From the NCBI RefSeq assembly GCF_000685075.1, contig NZ_BAYD01000001.1, forward strand, positions 62,001 to 126,000: a stretch of 64,000 nucleotides of DNA. The letters run 5' to 3'. A program made the position numbers and the translations under genes. The notes beneath the pieces were generated by a model, which did no database searches, was not told the origin of the DNA, and worked only from the letters and a program-made list of their open reading frames with translations. The DNA is from Paraburkholderia oxyphila NBRC 105797 (GTDB lineage: Bacteria; Pseudomonadota; Gammaproteobacteria; Burkholderiales; Burkholderiaceae). Position 1 is the first letter of the stretch. Each line of letters begins with the position of its first letter. Positions 47,951-56,367 of the stretch are shown piece after piece.

Positions 47951-48029
47951 GTGTGTCTTGCGTGTGCGCAATCGGGTGGCACGCCGCGCGGCAGGACGGC
48001 GTGCCGCCGCCTGCCGCGCTCAGTCAGGC

Positions 48030-50720
48030 TTACGCCAGCGCCTTTTCCACGATCTCGCGCACGTCGCGCGACTTCGCCTGTGCGGCGACCTGCTCGAGGG
48101 CGGCGCGCATCGCCTCGCGCAGCGCGGGCGTGAAGCGGCGCCACAGCTCGAGATTGCGCGCAAGGCGCGCGGCAACCTGCGGGTTGATGGCGTCGAGCGC
48201 GATGACCTGCTCGGCCCAGAACGCGTAGCCCGAGCCGTCCGCCGCGTGGAATTGCGCCGGATTGGCCGCGCAGAAGCTGAAGATCAGCGAGCGCGCGCGG
48301 TTCGGATTCTTCAGATTGAAGGCCGGATGCCGCATCAGCGCGCGCACGGTCTCGATCATCGGACGCTGCGCCGTGCCGCGCTGCGTGGCCTGCAGCGAGA
48401 ACCACTTGTCGATGACGAGCGGCTCCTTCTCGAAGCGCACGTAGAAGTCCTCGAGCGCCTGCTTCGCATAGTCGCCGCCCGTGCCCGCCGCGGCGTTCAT
48501 CAGCGCCGAAAGCGCGGCCGCGCGGTCGGTCATGTTGTTCGCACCGTCGTATTGCGCGGTGGCGAGCCGTACGGCGTCGGCGGGGTCGTCGAGCTCCGAG
48601 AGGTAGGAGAGCGCGAGGTTCTTCAGGCCGCGGCGGCCGGCCGCTTCCGGCGTGGGCTCGTAGGCGCCCGGCGTGAGGTTGGCGTCGTAGGCGGCGAGCC
48701 ATTCGGCCTTGAGCGCCGCGGCGAGGCCCTTGCGCACGAACTGGCGCGCGGTGTGCACGGCGGCGGGATCCGACTCCGCCATTTGCTCCGCGAGGTAGGT
48801 TTCCGAAGGCAGCATCAGCGCGAGCTCGCGGAACGACGGCGAGAGCGACGCATCGGTCAGTACGTGGGCAAAGGCTTTCACGAGCGCGTCATTCAGCACG
48901 AGCGGCTGTCCGGCGCCGGCGCGGGCGGCCAGCGCGAGCAGTTCACGCGTGGCGAGGCGCTGGCCCGCCTCCCAGCGGTTGAACGGATCGCTGTCATGCG
49001 CGAGCAGGAATGCGAGCTCGTCGTTGCTGTAGTCGTACTCCACGATGACCGGCGCGGAGAAGTTGCGCAGCAGCGAGGGCAGGGGCTTGTGTGAGACGTC
49101 GACGAAGGTGAAGGTCTGCTGCGTCTCGGTGAGCTCGAGCACGCGTGTCGTGCCCGTCGCGCGTTGTTCGCCTTCGAGCGTCAGCGACAGGTCCGCGCCG
49201 TCGGGGCCGATCAGGCCGATCGCAAACGGGATCAGGAGCGGCCCCTTTTGCGTTTCGCGCGCAGCGGGCGAGCCGTTCGCATAGCCTTGCGCGAGCGTCA
49301 CGCCATAGCGCTTCGCGGCTGCGTCGTATTGCGTCGTGACGGTCACGCGCGGCGTGCCCGCCTGGCTATACCAGCGCTCGTACTGGGCGAGGTCGCGGCC
49401 ATTGGCGTCGGCCATCGCGCGGCGGAAGTCGTCGCAGGTCACCGCCTGGCCGTCGTGGCGCTGGAAGTAGAGGTCCATGCCCTTGCGAAAGCCGTCGCGG
49501 CCGAACAGCGTCTGGTACATCCGCACGACTTCCGCGCCTTTCTCGTAGACGGTCATCGTGTAGAAGTTGTTGATCTCGACGTAGCTCTCGGGGCGCACCG
49601 GATGCGCCATCGGGCCCGCGTCCTCGGCGAACTGCATCTGGCGCAGCACGCGTACGTCCTCGATGCGCTTGGTCGCGCGCGCGGCCTCGTTCTCGTCGCC
49701 GCCCGACATGGCCGCCGAGAACTCCTGGTCGCGGAACACCGTGAGGCCTTCCTTCAGGCTCAGCTGGAACCAGTCGCGGCAGGTCACGCGGTTGCCGGTC
49801 CAGTTGTGGAAATACTCGTGGCCCACCACGGCTTCGATGTTGGCGAAGTCGACGTCGGTGGCCGTTTCCGGATTCGCCAGCACATACTTCGTGTTGAAGA
49901 TATTGAGCCCCTTGTTCTCCATCGCGCCCATGTTGAAGTCGCTCACGGCGACGATCATGAAGCGGTCGAGATCGAGTTCGAGGCCAAAGCGCCGCTCGTC
50001 CCAGCGGATCGAGTGGATCAGCGAGTCCATCGCGTGGCGCGTCTTGTCGAGATCGTGCGGCTCGACCCACACCTGCAGCAGCTTTTCCTTGCCCGAGCCG
50101 CTCTTGATGCGCTCTTCGAGCGCCACGAGCTTGCCCGCCACCAGCGCGAACAGGTAGCTCGGCTTGCGGAACGGGTCTTCCCACTTCGCATAGTGGCGGC
50201 CGTCGGGCAGATCGCCTTCCGCGACGAGATTGCCGTTCGAGAGCAGCACCGGGTACGCGGCCTTGTCGGCGCGCAGCGTGACGGTGTAGGTCGACATCAC
50301 ATCGGGGCGGTCGAGGAACCAGGTGATGCGTCGAAAGCCCTCGGCTTCGCATTGCGTGAAGAAGTTGCCACTCGACACGTAAAGGCCCGAGAGCGTGGTG
50401 TTCGCTTCCGGGTTGCAGGCGCCGGTGAGCGTGAGCGTGAACGCGTCGGGCACGTTCTCGACCGTGAGGCCGTGTTCGTGCGCGCGCACGTACTCGTACG
50501 GCTGGCCATCGATTTGCGCGCCGATGAATTCGAGTTGCTCGCCCATCAATTCGAGGTGCGCGTCAGGCTTGGCATCGGGGTTGCGGCGCACGCGCAGCGT
50601 GCTCTTGACGAGGGTGCGCTCGGGCACGAGGTCGAATTCGAGGTCGACGGTGTCGATCAGGAAGGCGGGCGGCGCGTACTCTTCGCGGCGGATCACGGTG
50701 GGCGTGGCGGTATCGGACAT
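48030..50720 (-). CDS. pepN: Aminopeptidase N (M1 family)
   Basis: An 896-residue cytosolic zinc aminopeptidase. The exopeptidase motif G-A-M-E-N-K-G-L-N precedes H-E-Y-F-H-N-W-T-G-N-R, with zinc ligands His301, His305 and Glu324 and catalytic Glu302. L-F-G-R-D-G-F-R-K-G-M-D-L-Y-F and S-Q-A-G-T-P-R-V-T-V place it in the E. coli PepN subfamily. The ATG at 50720 was chosen at the conserved N-terminus; the frame stays open far upstream without similarity. Confidence 0.96.
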   Translation of the reverse strand: MSDTATPTVIRREEYAPPAFLIDTVDLEFDLVPERTLVKSTLRVRRNPDAKPDAHLELMGEQLEFIGAQIDGQPYEYVRAHEHGLTVENVPDAFTLTLTGACNPEANTTLSGLYVSSGNFFTQCEAEGFRRITWFLDRPDVMSTYTVTLRADKAAYPVLLSNGNLVAEGDLPDGRHYAKWEDPFRKPSYLFALVAGKLVALEERIKSGSGKEKLLQVWVEPHDLDKTRHAMDSLIHSIRWDERRFGLELDLDRFMIVAVSDFNMGAMENKGLNIFNTKYVLANPETATDVDFANIEAVVGHEYFHNWTGNRVTCRDWFQLSLKEGLTVFRDQEFSAAMSGGDENEAARATKRIEDVRVLRQMQFAEDAGPMAHPVRPESYVEINNFYTMTVYEKGAEVVRMYQTLFGRDGFRKGMDLYFQRHDGQAVTCDDFRRAMADANGRDLAQYERWYSQAGTPRVTVTTQYDAAAKRYGVTLAQGYANGSPAARETQKGPLLIPFAIGLIGPDGADLSLTLEGEQRATGTTRVLELTETQQTFTFVDVSHKPLPSLLRNFSAPVIVEYDYSNDELAFLLAHDSDPFNRWEAGQRLATRELLALAARAGAGQPLVLNDALVKAFAHVLTDASLSPSFRELALMLPSETYLAEQMAESDPAAVHTARQFVRKGLAAALKAEWLAAYDANLTPGAYEPTPEAAGRRGLKNLALSYLSELDDPADAVRLATAQYDGANNMTDRAAALSALMNAAAGTGGDYAKQALEDFYVRFEKEPLVIDKWFSLQATQRGTAQRPMIETVRALMRHPAFNLKNPNRARSLIFSFCAANPAQFHAADGSGYAFWAEQVIALDAINPQVAARLARNLELWRRFTPALREAMRAALEQVAAQAKSRDVREIVEKALA

Positions 50721-50972
50721 GGTCTCGTGCGGGAAAGCTTCGGGTCGGATGGCGATATGGGGAGGCCGCGCCTTGACGGTCAATGCGGCGGCCGGTCGTC
50801 CCATTGTACAAAGGCTCGGTCGGCTTGTCCGAAGTGGCCCGAAGGCGTGGGCCGCGGCACGGCGCCGAACTTTCGCGCCGGCGCGCGAGTCAGTATGATC
50901 GGGGCCTGTCGCGAAGACGACTGTGAGACGACAGCCTTTCACCACCCCTGGCAAGACTGCAACGAGAAGACC

Positions 50973-51671
50973 ATGATGCCCGACCGATGGACCCACCGCG
51001 CGCTGCTGATGCTGGCGGCGCTTGCCGTGACGCTGTCCGGCTGCACCACCTACGTGACAAGCCAGGTGACCGCGTTCTCCGCGTGGGAGGGCGGCAGCGA
51101 CGCCACGCGCACCTACGCGTTCACGCGCAATCCGGACCAGCAGCAAAGTATCGAGCAATCGACCTACGAGAATCTCGTCGCGGGCGGCCTCGCCCCGTAT
51201 GCATTCCGCCAGGTGCCCGAGCAGCAGGCGCGCTATCTCGTGGGCCTCGCCTACGGCAGCCGCATGGACACGGTGACGGTCGCGCAGCCGGTCTTCTACA
51301 ACCCGTGGCCTGCCCCGTACTGGGGGCCGTTCAATCCGTGGGGGCCTTGGGGTCCCTGGGGCCCCGCCTACGTGAACCAGACCTACCCGGTGTATTCGCA
51401 TGCGCTTGGCATACGCATCACGGAAAAAGCGAGCGGGAAGGAAGTCTATAACGTCACGGCACGCACATCGGGCGACGATCCTTCGCTCGTGCATGTGATG
51501 CCGTATCTGGTGCGCAGTGCGCTGTCGAACTTCCCGCTACAGAACGGCTCGGTGCAACAGGTCAGGCTGCCGGTGGACAAGAACGGCGGGGCGCCGAACG
51601 AGGCGCCGGCCGCCGCCGCGTTGCCGCCGGCGGCTACAGCGGCGCCGGCAGGGGCTGCCCCGGCAAAGTGA
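50973..51671 (+). CDS. DUF4136-type lipoprotein
   Basis: 232 residues. Signal M-L-A-A-L-A-V-T-L-S-G-C gives a lipobox with Cys near residue 24. The mature domain has T-Y-V-T-S-Q-V-T-A-F, a Y-x-F-x-R segment and Y-L-V-G-L-A-Y-G, as in DUF4136 envelope lipoproteins. An unusual Pro/Trp/Gly insert W-G-P-F-N-P-W-G-P-W-G-P-W-G-P sits at about residue 120. The C-terminus is an Ala/Pro-rich tail. Likely outer-membrane lipoprotein of unknown role. Confidence 0.75.
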   Translation: MMPDRWTHRALLMLAALAVTLSGCTTYVTSQVTAFSAWEGGSDATRTYAFTRNPDQQQSIEQSTYENLVAGGLAPYAFRQVPEQQARYLVGLAYGSRMDTVTVAQPVFYNPWPAPYWGPFNPWGPWGPWGPAYVNQTYPVYSHALGIRITEKASGKEVYNVTARTSGDDPSLVHVMPYLVRSALSNFPLQNGSVQQVRLPVDKNGGAPNEAPAAAALPPAATAAPAGAAPAK

Positions 51672-51703
51672 CCGGTCAACCTGACGGTTGGCATGAGTGA
51701 ACG

Positions 51704-51741
51704 AAAGCGCGCCGGACTCGAAGGTCAGGCGCGCTTTGCTT
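51704..51741. terminator. Terminator between the DUF4136 gene and the manganese exporter
   Basis: AAAGCGCGCC (51704-51713) pairs with GGCGCGCTTT (51728-51737), then GCTTTT on the plus strand. It lies between convergent genes. Confidence 0.75.
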
Positions 51742-51774
51742 TTGGGGCGCTCACGCGTCCCGTTCCCCGTTGCG

Positions 51775-52347
51775 TCAGACGCCCACGCCCATGATCGCGA
51801 GCACGCCGAGCACCACGAACAGCACGGCGGCAATGCCGTGCACGAGCTTCGTCGGCAGCTTGTGCGCGAAGCGGTCGCCCAGCAGGATCGCGGGCACGTT
51901 CGCGATCATCATGCCGAGCGTCGTGCCGGCCACCACGCCGAAGAAGTCGTGAAAGCGCGCGGCGAGCGCGACGGTCGCGATCTGGGTCTTGTCGCCCATC
52001 TCGGCGAGAAAGAAGGTGACGACGGTAGCCCCGAACACGCCCAGCCGCGTGCGATTGACGTTGGCTTCGCCTTCGTCGAGCTTGTCGGGCACGAGTATCC
52101 ACAGCCCCATCGCCACGAAGGATGCGGCAAGCGCCCAGCGCATCACCGAAGGCGTGACGAGCGAGCCGAGCCAGGTGCCGAGCGCGCCCGCGCCCGAGTG
52201 ATTGACGAGCGTGGCGACCAGCACGCCGAGGATGATCGGCATGGGCTTGCGATAGCGCGCCGCGAGCACGAGCGAGAGCAACTGCGTCTTGTCGCCGATT
52301 TCGGCGAGCGCGACCGCGCCTGTTGAGACGAGAAAGGCTTGATTCAC
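51775..52347 (-). CDS. GDT1/UPF0016-family manganese exporter
   Basis: A 190-residue membrane protein with six predicted helices and two copies of the family motif, A-E-I-G-D-K-T-Q in the first half and A-E-M-G-D-K-T-Q in the second, giving the inverted-repeat transporter typical of TMEM165/GDT1. Bacterial members (MneA, Mnx) export Mn2+. The GTG start is at 52347, and the frame upstream overlaps a riboswitch. The manganese-sensing leader directly upstream strongly supports the substrate. Confidence 0.9.
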   Translation of the reverse strand: MNQAFLVSTGAVALAEIGDKTQLLSLVLAARYRKPMPIILGVLVATLVNHSGAGALGTWLGSLVTPSVMRWALAASFVAMGLWILVPDKLDEGEANVNRTRLGVFGATVVTFFLAEMGDKTQIATVALAARFHDFFGVVAGTTLGMMIANVPAILLGDRFAHKLPTKLVHGIAAVLFVVLGVLAIMGVGV

Positions 52348-52404
52348 GTTTTGATGATCCTCGGGCCGAGATGAGTGCGAGCGACGACCCACGACCCGCC
52401 GGGC

Positions 52405-52572
52405 CCTGTAGCGGCGGTCATGAGTCATCGGTCTCGCCAGGCCCGAGGCTGCATCCGCCATGGCCACGCAGGCCAAGTCTGTTGACGGACGCCCCCGCCT
52501 CACGTGCGCGGCGCGCGGCAAACCATGAAGGCTGGCCGGGTGGCACGAGGCGGGGCGGCTACTCCCCAATGA
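52405..52572 (-). promoter_or_regulatory. yybP-ykoY manganese riboswitch
   Basis: On the minus strand the leader of the GDT1 gene contains the conserved pieces of this riboswitch in order: GGGGAGTAGC (52558-52567), an internal GTCAACAGAC segment near 52480, then GGCGAGACCG (about 52429-52438) followed by a stem reaching GACCGCC. Rfam yybP-ykoY aptamers bind Mn2+ and turn on manganese exporters. About 60 bases separate the aptamer from the GTG, room for an expression platform. Exact edges are approximate. Confidence 0.85.
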
Positions 52573-52638
52573 ACGCCGGATTATAACACCGGCATTTTCC
52601 GACAAGATGCGTTACCGATCCTGTCGGATCGACGGTTC

Positions 52639-53946
52639 TCAGCGCTTCGCTTCATCACGGCTGTGCACGCGTGCACCGGCCGCGTAGGTCTCGAACACGG
52701 CGCGGTCGTCGCCGAGCAGGGCGAGCGCGAACAGCAGCTCTTCGAGCGATTCGGCGCGCGCGGTGCGGCGCGCGAGCAGCGGCGTCGCCTGCGGGTCGAG
52801 CACGACGAAGTCCGCTTCGCTTTGCGGCGCGAGCGTGCCGATCTTGTCGGCGAGATCGAGCGCGGCCGCCGCGCCCGCCGTGGCGAGCCAGAACATGCGC
52901 GTGGCGGTCAGGTGATGGCCGCCCATGCGCGCGACCTTGTGCGCCTCGTTCATGGTTTGCAGCATCGAGAACGACGTGCCGCCGCCCACGTCCGTCGCGA
53001 GCGTGACGGGCATCTGCGAGGCCTGGGCCTTGTCGAAGTCGAACAGGCCGCTGCCGAGGAACAGGTTCGAAGTCGGGCAGTGCGCGGCAACCGTGCCGGT
53101 CTGCGCCATGCGCTGGCGGTCTTCGTCGTCGAGCCAGATGCAGTGGCCGTACACGGCGCGGCGACGCAGGAGTCCGTAACGATCGTAGACGTCGAGATAG
53201 CTGCGCTGGCGCGGGAACAGCTCCTTCACCCACTTCACTTCGTCGAGATTCTCCGCGACGTGGCTCTGAATGAAGATGTCGCCGTGCGCCTTCGCGAGTG
53301 CTTCGCACGCTTCGAGCTGCGCCTCGGTCGAGGTGGGCGCAAAGCGCGGCGTGAGCGCGTACATCTGACGGCCGTTGTTGTGCCAGCGCGAGATGAGCTC
53401 CGCGCTGTCGTCGTAGCCGGTCTGCGGCGTGTCGCGCAGGAACTCGGGGCAGTGGCGGTCCATCAGCACCTTGCCCGCGATCATGCGCATGTTCTTCGCC
53501 GCGCTCGCCGTGAAGAGCGCGTCGGCCGACTGCTTGTGCACCGTGCAGTAGACGAGCGCCGTGGTCGTGCCGCAGGCGAGCAGCTCGTCGACGAAAAAGC
53601 GCGCCGTGTCGCCCGCCACGCCTTCGTCCGCGAAACCGCGCTCGGTCGGGAACGTGTACGTTTCGAGCCACGGCAGCAGACCCGGCGCGGGCGACGCGAT
53701 CATGTCGGTCTGCGGGTAGTGAATGTGCGTGTCGATGAAGCCCGGCACGATCAGCTTGTCGCGCAGGTCGTGCACCGTCGCGCCGTCGGCCACGCTGGCG
53801 CGCAGCGCCGACCAGGCGCCCGACGCGGCCACGCGGCCATCTTCGACGATCACGACGCCGTCTTCGTGGAACACGGCGGCATCGGGCGACTGCGCGGGGT
53901 CGCCGGTGAACGTCAACAGTTTTGCGCGATAAGCCGATTGAGTCAT
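52639..53946 (-). CDS. guaD: Guanine deaminase
   Basis: Amidohydrolase converting guanine to xanthine. The 435-residue protein has P-G-F-I-D-T-H-I-H-Y-P-Q (zinc H-x-H), Q-S-H-V-A-E-N, G-H-C-I-W-L, and T-D-V-G-G-G-T-S-F-S-M with the catalytic Asp, all diagnostic of GuaD. It lies in a minus-strand run with adenine deaminase and xdhCBA, so its product feeds xanthine dehydrogenase. Confidence 0.95.
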   Translation of the reverse strand: MTQSAYRAKLLTFTGDPAQSPDAAVFHEDGVVIVEDGRVAASGAWSALRASVADGATVHDLRDKLIVPGFIDTHIHYPQTDMIASPAPGLLPWLETYTFPTERGFADEGVAGDTARFFVDELLACGTTTALVYCTVHKQSADALFTASAAKNMRMIAGKVLMDRHCPEFLRDTPQTGYDDSAELISRWHNNGRQMYALTPRFAPTSTEAQLEACEALAKAHGDIFIQSHVAENLDEVKWVKELFPRQRSYLDVYDRYGLLRRRAVYGHCIWLDDEDRQRMAQTGTVAAHCPTSNLFLGSGLFDFDKAQASQMPVTLATDVGGGTSFSMLQTMNEAHKVARMGGHHLTATRMFWLATAGAAAALDLADKIGTLAPQSEADFVVLDPQATPLLARRTARAESLEELLFALALLGDDRAVFETYAAGARVHSRDEAKR

Positions 53947-54132
53947 GGGAACATCGTCTCCAAAAATTTCAGGTATTCATAAGCAGGATTCGCGCGTGCC
54001 TTGCGTCTTCGCAGATGGCGCGCTGCGTGCGCGCCGCTCCTGAAAACGCGGCGCGCAAAAGCCCTGGGGCCGGCGCTCGCGCGCCGGTCCCTGTAAAGGG
54101 TGAAGCCCTAAGTTGGGACGTCCTGCGCGGGA

Positions 54133-55209
<1,077 letters not shown>

Positions 55210-56355
55210 TCACGCGGAATGGATTGTGCCGGGGACCGCAACGCCAGCGTGCACGGATGCATGCAGGCCAGCCGCGGCGGCCTCGATCGCCTGCAGCAAT
55301 TGCGCGGCGGCCGAGATCGCGATGACTTCGGGCGACTTGTCGACGATGCCGTCCACGCCGAGCGGACACTGCATGCGCGCGATCTGCAGCGGGTCGATGC
55401 CGCGCGCGGCGAGCCGGTGCTCGAACTGCTTGCGCTTCGTGTGCGAGCCGATCATGCCGAAGAACACGAAGTCGCCGCGGCGCAGGATGCGCTCGGCAAG
55501 ATCGAGGTCGCGCGAATGATCGTGCGTCATCACGATGAAGCTCGTGCCGGGCGGGGCGGCGTCGATGGCTTCGTCGGGTGCGTCGTTGGCGTCGATCGCG
55601 ACGTTGGGCGCACCCAGTGCCGCGAACGCTTCCGGCGAGGGAAACGCGGCGTCGCGCTCGTCCACCCAGCGCACATGGCACGGCAGCGTGCCGAGCACGC
55701 GCACCAGCGCCGCGCCCACGTGGCCCGCGCCGAACAGCACGACGGGCCAGTCGTTTGGCGCGATGGTCTCGGTGAGCAGCATCGTGCCGTCGCCTTGACC
55801 GGGCGTGCCGGTGTCCCAGAGCAGGCAGTCGGGCGTTTCCACGCCTGGCTCCGGCTCCGAAAGCATGACGGTCGCAACCGCCGCGCTTTCTGCGCTCGCG
55901 TCTTGCCGATCCTGACCAGCAGCGTGGCGAACTGCGCCGCCCGACGGCGTCCCATTCCGCGAGGAGCGGAATGATACGCTACGCACGGTCGATGCGCCCG
56001 CCGCGAGCCGGTGCGCGAGCGTCGAGAGCCAGCCGAGGTCGGACACGTCGAGGCGCTCGAACGCGAGCACGACGGCGCCGCCGCAGCACTGGCCGAGGCT
56101 CGGCCCAAGCGCGAAACGCTCGAGGCGCCGCGCATGCGGCGTGCGCATACCCTCGCGCAGCACCTGGCGCGCGGTCTCGATGGCCTTCCATTCGAGGTGA
56201 CCGCCGCCAATCGTGTGGCGGGCTGCTTCGCGCGTGACGATCATCTTCGTGCCGGCTTCGCGCGGCGCCGAGCCTTCGACGCGCGCGACGGTCACGAGCA
56301 CGGCGGCGTCGCCATGCGCGAGCAGATGCTGCAGATCGGTGAGCCAGGCTTGCAT
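55210..56355 (-). CDS. xdhC: Xanthine dehydrogenase accessory protein XdhC
   Basis: Binds and sulfurates the molybdenum cofactor and inserts it into XdhB. The N-terminal domain has T-V-A-R-V-E-G-S-A-P-R-E-A-G-T-K-M, G-G-G-H-L-E-W and L-G-Q-C-C-G-G; the C-terminal Rossmann domain has L-F-G-A-G-H-V-G-A-A-L-V and M-T-H-D-H-S-R-D-L. Between them, from about residue 125 to 160, is an Arg/Ser/Gly-rich stretch (S-F-R-S-S-R-N-G-T-P-S-G-G) encoded by a palindromic DNA element and apparently inserted in frame. It makes the protein longer (381 residues) than typical homologs. Third gene of xdhABC. Confidence 0.92.
   Translation of the reverse strand: MQAWLTDLQHLLAHGDAAVLVTVARVEGSAPREAGTKMIVTREAARHTIGGGHLEWKAIETARQVLREGMRTPHARRLERFALGPSLGQCCGGAVVLAFERLDVSDLGWLSTLAHRLAAGASTVRSVSFRSSRNGTPSGGAVRHAAGQDRQDASAESAAVATVMLSEPEPGVETPDCLLWDTGTPGQGDGTMLLTETIAPNDWPVVLFGAGHVGAALVRVLGTLPCHVRWVDERDAAFPSPEAFAALGAPNVAIDANDAPDEAIDAAPPGTSFIVMTHDHSRDLDLAERILRRGDFVFFGMIGSHTKRKQFEHRLAARGIDPLQIARMQCPLGVDGIVDKSPEVIAISAAAQLLQAIEAAAAGLHASVHAGVAVPGTIHSA
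55953..55973. repeat. Palindromic element inside xdhC
   Basis: CATTCCGC (55953-55960) and GCGGAATG (55966-55973) flank GAGGA: a perfect 8-bp dyad in the interdomain linker of xdhC. It looks like a REP-type repeat that entered the gene without breaking the frame. Confidence 0.45.
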
Positions 56356-56367
56356 CCGGCAGTTCTC

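Noticed and set aside
50721..51494. Upstream in-frame extension of pepN giving 1154 residues
   Set aside because: The extra part is Arg/Val/Gly-rich without similarity, overlaps the divergent DUF4136 gene, and PepN proteins start near 50720.
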